The notes beneath the pieces are model-generated. The model saw nothing but the letters and a program-made list of their open reading frames with translations, was not told where the DNA came from and did not search any database. From an uncultured Acidimicrobiales bacterium (GTDB lineage: Bacteria; Actinomycetota; Acidimicrobiia; Acidimicrobiales; SHLQ01): DNA of 32,719 bases. The position numbers were made by a program, and so were the translations under genes. The stretch lies in assembly GCA_938038815.1 (NCBI GenBank), contig CALHTF010000135.1, positions 1 through 32,719 on the forward strand. Direction: 5' to 3'. The stretch's first letter is position 1; each line of letters opens with the position of its first letter. Below, in pieces: positions 7,127 through 15,228 of the stretch.

Positions 7127-7548
7127 CCCGAGATTGCAGGGATTTCGAGGCGTTGCCCCACCTCGAGCCGTGCACCCCCGGCAATCTCGGCTAACTGATC
7201 GACCGCTTTACGACGATCGACGTCGGGAGCGACACGTCCCGCAATGTCCCACAGGGTGTCGCCCGGTTGCACGATCACGAGCGTGGTGGCTGCGACCACC
7301 GGTTCGCTCTGTGGATCGCGCTCTGCACCCGCTTGGCCAACGCCAATGACCGAAACGATGGTGAGAAAGAAGACCGCAATCGCCACGAATGCCCGGCGAC
7401 GCCGGTAGATGGCTGCGGTATCGACCAGCGGGGCGTCGAGCCCACCGGCGGGTGTGGCGTAGCTCGCCGGAGGCCGAGAGGCAACGGTGCGGCGGGTAGC
7501 TGCTGCGGTTGGAGCATCGAGTACATCGATTGCGGGGATCATCGTCAT
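7123..7548 (-). CDS. LysM membrane protein, probable SOS cell-division inhibitor (YneA/ChiZ-like)
   Basis: The 141-residue protein has a Pro/Ala-rich cytoplasmic N-terminus, an Arg-rich stretch (YRRRR) before one transmembrane segment (about 52-72), and a LysM domain (about 89-138) containing VQPGDTLWDIA. The ATG at 7548 has GGAGA nine bases upstream; the longer open frame would read through the operator cluster. The gene diverges from lexA, separated by four LexA boxes. B. subtilis yneA and mycobacterial Rv2719c (chiZ) have the same position and similar layout, and both are damage-induced and affect septation. Division inhibition is inferred from this parallel; it could instead be an unrelated LysM envelope protein. 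Confidence 0.8.
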   Translation of the reverse strand: MTMIPAIDVLDAPTAAATRRTVASRPPASYATPAGGLDAPLVDTAAIYRRRRAFVAIAVFFLTIVSVIGVGQAGAERDPQSEPVVAATTLVIVQPGDTLWDIAGRVAPDVDRRKAVDQLAEIAGGARLEVGQRLEIPAISG

Positions 7549-7661
7549 GGGGAACAGTCTCCAGATGGGGTGTGACACGTTCGGTCGTCGGTGACCGATG
7601 TGGTTGAGAATTTGGGTCGACCAAGCCGGTGAATTGCGCTTGTTCGACAAATGCTTGACTT

Positions 7662-7705
7662 GGAACGTTTGTTCGACGAACATTTGATCGTCGAACAACT
7701 GTTCG
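7662..7705. promoter_or_regulatory. Three contiguous LexA (SOS) boxes
   Basis: Boxes of the form CGAAC-N4-GTTCG occur at 7662-7675 (GGAAC, one mismatch), 7677-7690 (GATCG, one mismatch) and 7692-7705 (perfect). They repeat every 15 bp, with one base between boxes. TTGATC at 7685-7690 lies directly before the third box, similar to the recA promoter. A TACTCC at 7709-7714 could be a weak -10 for lexA. Confidence 0.88.
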
Positions 7706-7729
7706 CCCTACTCCGATGTAGAGTCAAGA

Positions 7730-7743
7730 CGAACACGTGTTCG
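7730..7743. promoter_or_regulatory. Fourth LexA (SOS) box, perfect palindrome
   Basis: CGAACACGTGTTCG is fully palindromic and matches the actinobacterial/Gram-positive LexA operator. It is 24 bp after the third box and 92 bp before the lexA start codon, consistent with lexA autoregulation. Confidence 0.93.
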
Positions 7744-7835
7744 ATGTCAACCCCTTTTCTGCGATTGTCTTGCGTTCACCAAAGCAAGGCCCACCATCGC
7801 ATCCCATTCCCTTCAACCAGTCCGGAGATTCCCCA

Positions 7836-8465
7836 ATGGCCGACACCCCAACCGCCCGGCAGCGACAAATTCTTGAGTTCATCGATTCAGAAATGCGCGA
7901 CCGCGGGTTTCCTCCGTCGGTTCGCGAGATCGGCCAGGCGGTAGGCCTCACCTCTCCCTCGACCGTGCACTCGCATCTGGCGACCCTGCAGCGGCTTGGG
8001 TATCTGCGCCGCGACCCAACCAAACCGCGAGCGATCGAGGTCCACTGGGATTCGGCGTCTGATGCGGTCGTCGAGCGGCGTCCGGTGTGTCATGTTCCCA
8101 TCGTTGGCCAGGTTGCCGCCGGTACCGATGTGCTGGCCCAAGAGAACATCGAAGAGGTCATGCCGTTGCCCGCTGATCTCACCGGCGATGGCGACCTGTT
8201 CATGTTGGTCGTTCGAGGCGATTCGATGATCGACAAGGGAATCTTCGACGGCGACTACGTGGTCGCCCGCGCACAGACCACCGCCAACGACGGCGAGATC
8301 GTGGTCGCCGGGATCCCGGGCGACGAAGCCACCATCAAGACGTTCACGAAAAAGGGCAAGAAGATCACCTTGCTGCCCGCCAACGAACGTCTCGAGCCAA
8401 TGGTGTTCGACGCCGAGGAAGTATCGGTGTTCGGCCGGGTCGTCACCGTGCTGCGCAAGCTCTAG
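7836..8465 (+). CDS. lexA: LexA, SOS repressor
   Basis: Represses DNA-damage genes and cleaves itself when RecA is activated. The 209-residue protein has an N-terminal winged helix (ARQRQILEFI, then PPSVREIGQAVGL). The self-cleavage site is Ala95-Gly96 (VAAG), with catalytic Ser130 (RGDSM) and Lys168 (EATIK). The start is the ATG at 7836, with GGAG eight bases upstream; the open frame before it overlaps the operator region. A strong terminator follows. The operators upstream and the one at recA show that this window contains the core SOS circuit. Confidence 0.98.
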   Translation: MADTPTARQRQILEFIDSEMRDRGFPPSVREIGQAVGLTSPSTVHSHLATLQRLGYLRRDPTKPRAIEVHWDSASDAVVERRPVCHVPIVGQVAAGTDVLAQENIEEVMPLPADLTGDGDLFMLVVRGDSMIDKGIFDGDYVVARAQTTANDGEIVVAGIPGDEATIKTFTKKGKKITLLPANERLEPMVFDAEEVSVFGRVVTVLRKL

Positions 8466-8491
8466 AAACTCGTATCACCCGCCAAGACACT

Positions 8492-8535
8492 CACGGTGTT
8501 GCTTTGGGAATCCGCCTTCCCAAAGCAACACCGTG
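8492..8535 (+). terminator. Intrinsic terminator of lexA
   Basis: A perfect 19-bp stem (8492-8510 with 8517-8535) surrounds the 6-base loop TCCGCC. It begins 27 bp after the lexA stop and is followed by a short T-containing stretch (GGTCTTTC). It separates lexA from the next regulator gene. Confidence 0.88.
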
Positions 8536-8608
8536 GGTCTTTCGGGCCCGCCACCCGGCATTTCGGTTGCAGGACGTACAACCGGTAGTCTGAAGGTAAG
8601 CATCTAGG

Positions 8609-8627
8609 CGTTAGCGGGCCGTTAGCG
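8609..8627 (+). promoter_or_regulatory. SARP-type direct repeat (7 bp + 4 bp spacer)
   Basis: The heptamer GTTAGCG occurs at 8610-8616 and 8621-8627, separated by GGCC; with the preceding C it is an octamer repeated every 11 bp. Heptamers with an 11-bp period are the known binding pattern of SARP regulators. The downstream gene encodes a SARP-type domain, so autoregulation is plausible. No convincing -10/-35 pair was found. Confidence 0.5.
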
Positions 8628-8640
8628 CTGACCAGGTCAG
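8628..8640. promoter_or_regulatory. Short palindrome at the start of the SARP-like gene
   Basis: CTGACC-A-GGTCAG is a perfect 6-bp inverted repeat, directly after the direct repeat. It overlaps the proposed GTG start, so it might act as an operator or influence initiation. Confidence 0.35.
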
Positions 8641-11630
8641 TGCTCACCGGATGCTGGCAGATTTTGTGGTCACATCGACCAAGTGGGTTTCGGGGAACTT
8701 TGCGGGCTGGGCATCAACTATTGCGGGAGCGGGCGGTCGCCCAACTCGACGCGCGCTGGGATGGCGGCCTCGTGGTGGTGGTCGGCGGGCCCGGGCTCGG
8801 CAAATCGACCCTCATTGACCAGGCGAAACTCGAAAGTGCAACCCTGGGGCGCGGGGTGGAGTTTGTGGTGCGGGCTCGGCCTGGCTGGACGGCTGAACGG
8901 CTCCACCGGGCGGTCTTACGCGAGATCGAACGCCACGCCGGGCCCGACGTTGTTGCCCACGAGCAGGCCGACTACGGCTCGGCCTCGGACCCGAGTGTGG
9001 TCACCGAAAAACTGTGGGCGCTGGCCCCAACGCGCGTCGGCCTGGTCGTCGACGACCTCCACGCCCTTGAAGAATCGGGGCTGTCGTATGTTCTTGAGCT
9101 GCGGGCCAACCTCCCATCGAATGGCCATCTGCTCATAGCAACCCGAGAAACCTCTCATTTGAGCGCCATGTTGCTGACCGCCGACCCAAGCGTGGTCCTC
9201 GACGACGGCGATCTGTTGTTCGACGACGACGAACTCGACCAGTTCGCAACGGTTACCGGCGTCGACGTCGAACGGCTTCACCGAGCGGGAGGGTGGCCGG
9301 CAATTTTGGCGCTCACCGCCTCGGTGGGCTCGAACGTCGCCGATGCCTACCTGTACGACAAGGTGCTCGCCCGCCTGACCGAAAGCCAACAAAGCGACCT
9401 GGCGATCGCCTCGTTTCTCGGCGAACTCGACCGCAAAAGCGCCGCCGCCGTACTGGAATGTCGAATCGAGGACTTTGTGTCGATTCCTCTTGTCGAGCTC
9501 CCGAGCGCAGGTGGCATTGTGGTCCACGACCTTTGGAGCGAGCCGCTCGAAGGCAAGGTCAAACCCGAGCGGCTACACGAAGCGGTCCGAACCGCTGCCG
9601 GCCTCGCCGAACAGATCGGCGACATCGACCGGGCGATTTCGCTGCTGGCCAAGGCCGGACTTCGACGAGATGTCCGCCGCGCCATGGTGCGCCATGTCGT
9701 GGCTGGACCGGACCGGCTACCGGTTCGGCGACTCGACGGTTGGCTTCGCCAGATTCGCAACCCCGAAGATGGGCTGCTGCGCCAAATGTTACAACAGCTC
9801 CGGCAAGGACTGGTGGTTGGAGCGATCGATACCGCCGAACTCGATGAGTTGCGGGATCGGTGCCGCAAGGCCGAGGAGCGTGACCTCGAGGCGATTGCGC
9901 TCGAGATCTTCTTTGCCGCCGCGTGGTCGGCCGACGAAGTCGAGGAGTGCTTGGAGATCGCCGAGCGTTTGATTCAGCTGCACGCCGACGGGGTGGACGT
10001 TGCCGCCCATGCGCCATTCACCTACGAAATCACCGCCGCCCGTTCGGCCGGCGACTCAACGAAGGTGCTGGAGCTCATTGCGGAAATGCGTGATCGTCCG
10101 GCGACCGAACCGGGCGTCGACCGCATGCTCACCCTCGAACTTGAAACGCTGGTGAGTCTCGGGCGGCCCTTTACCGCCAAGGCCCGGCTCGAAGAACTCG
10201 ACGCCGTGATGTCGGCCGGCAAGCTCCGAAGCGTCACCTACGGCCTCACCTACTGGTTCTGCGGCATGGCCGACGAAGCAATCGCCTCGCTCGATGAGTT
10301 GCTAGAACAACCCGGGAGGTTCTCGGGAATCGAGCGGTCGTGGTTGGCCACGAGCAACTTGTTCCGTGCCTGGCGCGGGTTGGTGCCGAGTTCGGCCGAG
10401 CGGACGCCGACGAACGAAGACGATCCACTCACCATCTACTCGGCGCTTGTGGAAGGGCTCTGCACCGTCACCGAACACATCAACAGCCACGATGAAGCCG
10501 CCGCCACCGAAGCACTGCTCGATCTGAAGCGCCGCATGCCGCCCGACAGTGGCTTCACGTTGCGGGCCTGGTTCATGGGGGTCGCCACCTGGTACGTGCT
10601 GGTGGCCGAGGATCGCCCGCTGCTCGATGGCTTCATGTCGTCGGAGTTGTTTGGCGAGACCCAAGCGCTGTTGTCGACCTTTGTCGGTCTACGCAACGGG
10701 GTTGCTCCTACGCCCGAGCAGCTTCAGTTGCTCCCGACCGACCAACAGGTTGGTGTGTTGTTGCCAGTGGTGTGGAGTGTCGAACTCGCGGTCCGACTCG
10801 CCGACATCGATCCTGAACGGGCGACCAACATCGTTGCCCCGCTCGCCAGCCCGGGTCGAGCCGAGCTGCATCGGCTGGCGTCAGCCAGCAAGGGCGAACT
10901 CCGCGACCGGGCGCTGACCCTGCTCGATTCCCGCCCGGTCGATCCCGGAACCAAAGTCCGCGTGCGCCTGTACGGCGAAGCCCAACTCGACAACGGCGTT
11001 GAGTCCGAACCGAAGAACTGGCGACGCGGCAGGGTCCGAGCGCTGCTCGGGTTCTTGGCCGTGCGAGGGCGGGTCAGCCGAGAGACGGTTATCGACGCCC
11101 TGTGGCCGGCCCTCGACCTCGATGCCGGGCGCCGCAATCTTCGAGTGACGCTGTCGTATCTCACCAAGGCGCTCGAGCCGAACCGCGAACCCAAGTCACC
11201 GTCGTGGTTTATCGAGGCCACCGGGGAGACCCTCGAGCTCAATCCCGAAGGCCTCGACCTCGATCTGCTGATCGTGGAAGAACAACTTCAGCTCGCCGAC
11301 CTGTACCAAAGTCAAGGTTTGGCCACGATGGCGATCGATGCGCTGCGAACCGGCTGCGAAAACTACCGAGGGCCATTTCTGGAGGGACTCGACGATGAAT
11401 GGATCCTCGACCTTCGCACGATCAACGAACGCCGGGTCGCTCGGGGCTGTTTACGGTTGGCTGCACTACTCGACGCTGGTCGCTCAACCGAAGCTGCGGT
11501 GTGGGCGCGACGAGCGATTGAAATCGAGCCGTACAGCATCGAGGCTCATAAAGCGTTGCTTGTCGTGATGGGCACGAGCGATGACGAGCGCCAACATGTC
11601 CAGGATCGCCTCGACACACTGCTCGCCTAA
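8640..11630 (+). CDS. STAND-type ATPase regulator with C-terminal SARP (wHTH + BTAD) module
   Basis: The 996-residue protein begins with a MalT/AfsR-like P-loop ATPase: Walker A GGPGLGKST at 49-57 and Walker B LVVDDLH at 135-141. A long helical, TPR-like middle follows. The last 226 residues are an OmpR-like winged helix (about 771-870, with RRGRVRALLGFLAVRG and ETVIDALWP) and a bacterial transcriptional activator domain (about 871-996, with YRGPFLEGL and AIEIEPYSIEAH). Classical SARPs have the DNA-binding module at the N-terminus, so the order is reversed, as in MalT-type regulators. Targets and ligand are unknown. GTG at 8640 is the first possible start and has no clear ribosome-binding site; TTG at 8664 or 8700 is possible. 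The end lies 7 bp from the convergent gdhA stop. Confidence 0.85.
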   Translation: MLTGCWQILWSHRPSGFRGTLRAGHQLLRERAVAQLDARWDGGLVVVVGGPGLGKSTLIDQAKLESATLGRGVEFVVRARPGWTAERLHRAVLREIERHAGPDVVAHEQADYGSASDPSVVTEKLWALAPTRVGLVVDDLHALEESGLSYVLELRANLPSNGHLLIATRETSHLSAMLLTADPSVVLDDGDLLFDDDELDQFATVTGVDVERLHRAGGWPAILALTASVGSNVADAYLYDKVLARLTESQQSDLAIASFLGELDRKSAAAVLECRIEDFVSIPLVELPSAGGIVVHDLWSEPLEGKVKPERLHEAVRTAAGLAEQIGDIDRAISLLAKAGLRRDVRRAMVRHVVAGPDRLPVRRLDGWLRQIRNPEDGLLRQMLQQLRQGLVVGAIDTAELDELRDRCRKAEERDLEAIALEIFFAAAWSADEVEECLEIAERLIQLHADGVDVAAHAPFTYEITAARSAGDSTKVLELIAEMRDRPATEPGVDRMLTLELETLVSLGRPFTAKARLEELDAVMSAGKLRSVTYGLTYWFCGMADEAIASLDELLEQPGRFSGIERSWLATSNLFRAWRGLVPSSAERTPTNEDDPLTIYSALVEGLCTVTEHINSHDEAAATEALLDLKRRMPPDSGFTLRAWFMGVATWYVLVAEDRPLLDGFMSSELFGETQALLSTFVGLRNGVAPTPEQLQLLPTDQQVGVLLPVVWSVELAVRLADIDPERATNIVAPLASPGRAELHRLASASKGELRDRALTLLDSRPVDPGTKVRVRLYGEAQLDNGVESEPKNWRRGRVRALLGFLAVRGRVSRETVIDALWPALDLDAGRRNLRVTLSYLTKALEPNREPKSPSWFIEATGETLELNPEGLDLDLLIVEEQLQLADLYQSQGLATMAIDALRTGCENYRGPFLEGLDDEWILDLRTINERRVARGCLRLAALLDAGRSTEAAVWARRAIEIEPYSIEAHKALLVVMGTSDDERQHVQDRLDTLLA

Positions 11631-11637
11631 GCAGCCG

Positions 11638-12918
11638 TTAGGGGAAGATACCCCGCTGGTCGTACACCCGTTCGAGCTTGTCGAGGGCAACGACATACGC
11701 GGCCTGACGACGGGTACATCCGTAGTTGCCCTTGGCCAAGACCGTTCGGTCCGAGGCCGCCAGCAACGTTTCGCGAAGTTTGTTGTCGACGACGTCGAGC
11801 GCCCAAGGCTGGGACGACTTGTTCTGCAACCACTCGAAGTACGAGACGACCACACCGCCAGCGTTCACCAAGATGTCGGGCAGTACCTCGCCGCCGTTTT
11901 CGAGGAACCGCAACTCCGCAGCGGGGGTTGTCGGGCCGTTGGCGGCTTCGATGATGAGCTTGGCCTGAATCGAATCGACGTTGTCCATCGTGATCTGGTT
12001 CTCGAGCGCGGCCGGAACCAACACATCGACATCCGCGGCCCAGAAGTCGTCGTTCGACGCCTCGGTGGCGCCAGCGAACCCGGCTACTCCCCCGGTGTCG
12101 ACCACATGGTCGGCCAAGTCGAAGGCGGAAAGGCCGTCGTTGTTGATGACTGCGCCGGTGTGATCGGCAACGGCCACCACGGTGGCGCCGTAGACCTCAA
12201 AGATACGACCTACGTTCGATCCGACGTTTCCGAAACCTTGGATAGCCACCCGCAAACCAGCGAGGTCGGTGTTGGTTTCGTCGCACCAGTGCTGGAACGC
12301 AAACAGCACGCCCTGACCGGTAGCCTTTTCGCGTCCGAGACTGCCGCCCGACTCGATGGGTTTACCGGTGACGACCCCCTTGACCGATTGGCGGTTGGCC
12401 GACGCGGTGCTGTTGGCGAAGGTGTCCATCATCCAGACCATCGACTGGGCGTTGCTACCCAAGTCGGGGGCCGGGATGTCGTGATCGGGGCCGATGTTGG
12501 CGCCGAGGGCATGGGTAAACCGGCGGACGATCCGCTCGAGTTCGGTGCGGGAATGGTCGCGTGGGTCGAAGGCGATGCCGCCTTTGCCGCCACCGAAGGG
12601 AATGTCGCACAACGCCGACTTCCAGGTCATCCACGTGGCGAGCGCCTTGACCTCGTCAAGGTCGACATGGGGGCTAAAGCGCATGCCGCCCTTGTACGGA
12701 CCAAGCAGGTTGTTGTGCTGGATCCGGTAGCCGCGGAACGAGCGATACTCGCCGCTGTCCATCCGGACCGGGAAGTTCACGATGACTTCGTTTTTTGGGT
12801 GCTCCAGGATCACCCGGAAGTCCGGGTTGAGGTCCATGATGTCGGCAGCTTCGTGAAACTGTCGAACGGCCTGTTCGTGCAGGCTGAGGCGGGTGTCGTG
12901 GGATTCAGCGATGTTCAT
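11638..12918 (-). CDS. gdhA: Glutamate dehydrogenase (Glu/Leu/Phe/Val dehydrogenase family)
   Basis: Interconverts glutamate and 2-oxoglutarate plus ammonium with NAD(P). The 426-residue protein has Lys76 (GPYKGGMRF), Lys100 (TWKSALCDIP) and Lys112 (GGGKGG). Their spacing matches the substrate-binding and catalytic lysines of the hexameric family. A Rossmann segment VAIQGFGNVGSNVG binds the nucleotide. The ATG at 12918 is preceded by AGGAG seven bases upstream, which decides the start. The gene is the last of the dap block, 52 bp after dapE. Glutamate is the amino donor of DapC, so the position makes metabolic sense. Preference for NAD or NADP cannot be read with confidence. Confidence 0.93.
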   Translation of the reverse strand: MNIAESHDTRLSLHEQAVRQFHEAADIMDLNPDFRVILEHPKNEVIVNFPVRMDSGEYRSFRGYRIQHNNLLGPYKGGMRFSPHVDLDEVKALATWMTWKSALCDIPFGGGKGGIAFDPRDHSRTELERIVRRFTHALGANIGPDHDIPAPDLGSNAQSMVWMMDTFANSTASANRQSVKGVVTGKPIESGGSLGREKATGQGVLFAFQHWCDETNTDLAGLRVAIQGFGNVGSNVGRIFEVYGATVVAVADHTGAVINNDGLSAFDLADHVVDTGGVAGFAGATEASNDDFWAADVDVLVPAALENQITMDNVDSIQAKLIIEAANGPTTPAAELRFLENGGEVLPDILVNAGGVVVSYFEWLQNKSSQPWALDVVDNKLRETLLAASDRTVLAKGNYGCTRRQAAYVVALDKLERVYDQRGIFP

Positions 12919-12970
12919 GTCAGATCTCCTGTCACGTTCATCGGCGGAATTTGAAGCCATATTGAGCAGC

Positions 12971-14065
12971 TTAAACGCCGTTTATCAGCAGGTCGGCCAA
13001 TGCGATGTAGGCAATCTGCAGCAACGGCTCCTCGACCCGTTCTTCTTGGGTGTGGGCAAGCAACGGATCACCGGCTCCAAAGTTGAGCGCCGGCACACCG
13101 TGGTCGGAGAAGAACGCCACATCGGTCCAGCCCAACTTGGCCCGAACCTCGAGGTCGTTGCGGCCAGCCAGTGCGGCAAACAGCGGGTGATTCATACCCG
13201 GGCGAGCACCGCTCGCCGCATCGGTACGCTCGACCGTGTCGGTGTCTTCTAGGAACGGAGCGAGAACCTCGCGCACATGAGCTTCGGCTTCTTCGATGCT
13301 TCGGTCGGGAGCGAACCGGTGGTTGATGGTCAGCTTCACTTCGTCGGGCACCACGTTGCCAGCGACTCCCCCGTCGACAAACACCGCTTGAAGACCTTCG
13401 TGATAGGTGCACCCTTCGACCAACGGTTGTCGAGGTTCGTATTCCTCCAGCGCGGCGAGCAGGCCGGCGAGCCGATGGATGGCGTTGCGGCCCATCCACG
13501 CTCGGGCCGAGTGCGACCGCTTGCCGGTGAGGGTGACCACAAAGCGCATCGTGCCTTGGCACCCGGCTTCGAGCACTCCCCCGGTCGGCTCGCCGAGCAC
13601 CGCCACGTCGGCTTCGCACAGTTCGGGCCGTTGCTCGAACAGTTCGCGCAACCCGTTGTGTTTGATGGCGACTTCCTCGCGTGCATAGAACACATAGGTG
13701 GTGTCGACCGCTGGCTCGGGGATCGTGCGAGCCAGTTCGAGCATGACCGCCAGGCCGCCCTTCATATCGGCCGAGCCCAAACCCCACAGGGTCGAGCCGT
13801 CGATGCGAGCGTTGGCATTGTTATTGGCCGGGACGGTATCGGTGTGGCCGCCGAGCAGCACTCGGTACTTGCGGCCAAGATTGGTGCGGGCGACCAGGTT
13901 GTCGCCGACCCGGTCGACGGTGAGCCCGGGAATCTTGCGAAGCTCGACCTCGAACCAATCGGTGATCGGGCCCTCGTTGAAGCTCTCCGACGCCATGTCG
14001 ACCATGTCGGCGGTGAGGCTCAAAAGGTCGGGCAAGGCAATGTTGGTGCCAGGAATTGTTGTCAC
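12971..14065 (-). CDS. dapE: Succinyl-diaminopimelate desuccinylase
   Basis: Hydrolyses N-succinyl-LL-diaminopimelate to LL-diaminopimelate and succinate in lysine and peptidoglycan precursor synthesis. The 364-residue protein shows the M20 dizinc peptidase pattern: His74 and Asp76 (GGHTDTVP), bridging Asp100 (GSADMKGG), catalytic Glu130 and Glu131 (AREEVA), a later EPT, and a C-terminal His in LAHTQEERVE. It belongs to the actinobacterial DapE type. The ATG at 14065 begins a family-like N-terminus. It follows dapC by 39 bp in the same direction, and dapF is also in the block, so three of the final DAP steps are clustered. Confidence 0.95.
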   Translation of the reverse strand: MTTIPGTNIALPDLLSLTADMVDMASESFNEGPITDWFEVELRKIPGLTVDRVGDNLVARTNLGRKYRVLLGGHTDTVPANNNANARIDGSTLWGLGSADMKGGLAVMLELARTIPEPAVDTTYVFYAREEVAIKHNGLRELFEQRPELCEADVAVLGEPTGGVLEAGCQGTMRFVVTLTGKRSHSARAWMGRNAIHRLAGLLAALEEYEPRQPLVEGCTYHEGLQAVFVDGGVAGNVVPDEVKLTINHRFAPDRSIEEAEAHVREVLAPFLEDTDTVERTDAASGARPGMNHPLFAALAGRNDLEVRAKLGWTDVAFFSDHGVPALNFGAGDPLLAHTQEERVEEPLLQIAYIALADLLINGV

Positions 14066-14104
14066 GAGTACCAGTCTGTCAGGCGCAGCGACCTCGTCGG
14101 GTGG

Positions 14105-15208
14105 CTAACCGAGTCGTTCGAAGAGCAGATCGATCTTTTCGGCTGGTTCGACCGCCGCGATCCGGATGTGGTTTTCCCCGTCGGGTCCGTAGAACGTACC
14201 GGGGCTAACGATCATGCCGACCTCTTTGGCGAGCCGTTCGACCAACGCCATTGCTCCGTCGGGTGCGTCGACCCACAGGTAGAACGCGCCGCCCGGCAGT
14301 TCGGCGGGAAGGCCCATCTTGGCGAGCAGCTCGACCAGCCGCTTCATGCGGTCGAGGTAAATCTGGCGCTGAGCCACCACGTGCTCGTCGTCGTTAAACG
14401 CCGCCACGGCGGCGGCTTGGGCGGGGCCGGGCACCAGCATGCCGGTGTGCTTGCGACATTCGCTGAGGTAATGAACTAGCTCGGCGTCGCCGGCGTAGAA
14501 ACCAACTCGACCGCCGGCAAAGTTCGATCGCTTCGATAGCGAGTGCACGGCGATCACGCCGTCTTGGCCGTGGTGCAAGATGCTGCGGGGCTCGCCCGAG
14601 AACGTGAATTCGATGTAGCACTCGTCGCTGAACACCGGCACGTTGTTGGACCGCCCCCACTCAGCGGCGGCGCCGAGATCGTCCATTCCGCCCGCCGGAT
14701 TGCCGGGCGTGTTGATCCAAAGACACAGTGCACGAGCGGCATCGGCCGGGTCGATTTGTGAAAGGTCGATACACCAATTCTCGTCGAGCGGCACCGGAAC
14801 GGCCCGCAGCCCAGCCAACGTCGCGCTCATCGCGTAGGTGGGATACGCAATAGCCGGAAACAGAACGGTGTCGCGTTCGGGGGTCCGTAACTTCAACAGA
14901 CCAGCCAACGACGCAACGAACTCTTTGGTGCCGACACACGCCGCGATGTTGGTCGGGTCGACGTGCACATCGAAGCGCCGTGCCATCCAGTTGCCCGCTG
15001 CTTCGCGAAGGGGCGCAATACCGATCGATGGCGGATACCCCCGCTCGAGGTTCGACGTGGCGGCCGCTTCGATAAGTGCGGCGGGCGGCGGGTCGCACGG
15101 CCGGCCGATCGACAGATCGACAATGCCTCCCTCGAACTTTTCCGCCTCGGCCTTCAGGGCCAACAAGGTGTCGTACGGGTGCGGCGGCGGCCACTGTTCA
15201 GTGCTCAC
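14105..15208 (-). CDS. dapC: Succinyldiaminopimelate transaminase
   Basis: Class I/II PLP aminotransferase that makes N-succinyl-LL-2,6-diaminopimelate using glutamate as amino donor. The substrate call rests on its resemblance to actinobacterial DapC and on the adjacent dapE. The PLP lysine is Lys226 in HSLSKRSN; other fold markers are WINTPGNPAGG and FSDECYIEF. The start is set at the GTG at 15208, giving 367 residues and a family-like N-terminus (STEQWPPPHPYD); the open frame runs 66 codons further upstream into hflX without family resemblance. The ribosome-binding site is weak. It starts 20 bp after the hflX stop. Confidence 0.9.
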   Translation of the reverse strand: MSTEQWPPPHPYDTLLALKAEAEKFEGGIVDLSIGRPCDPPPAALIEAAATSNLERGYPPSIGIAPLREAAGNWMARRFDVHVDPTNIAACVGTKEFVASLAGLLKLRTPERDTVLFPAIAYPTYAMSATLAGLRAVPVPLDENWCIDLSQIDPADAARALCLWINTPGNPAGGMDDLGAAAEWGRSNNVPVFSDECYIEFTFSGEPRSILHHGQDGVIAVHSLSKRSNFAGGRVGFYAGDAELVHYLSECRKHTGMLVPGPAQAAAVAAFNDDEHVVAQRQIYLDRMKRLVELLAKMGLPAELPGGAFYLWVDAPDGAMALVERLAKEVGMIVSPGTFYGPDGENHIRIAAVEPAEKIDLLFERLG

Positions 15209-15228
15209 GATTCTGCTTTCTGCGGGGG

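Noticed and set aside
11581..12954. 457-codon open frame antisense to glutamate dehydrogenase
   Set aside because: Shadow frame; the catalytic lysines and nucleotide fold are clear on the minus strand.
781..13650. CGAAC-like palindromes with a one-base spacer (near 800-815 and 13637-13650)
   Set aside because: They lie inside coding sequence and lack the 4-base spacer of LexA boxes.
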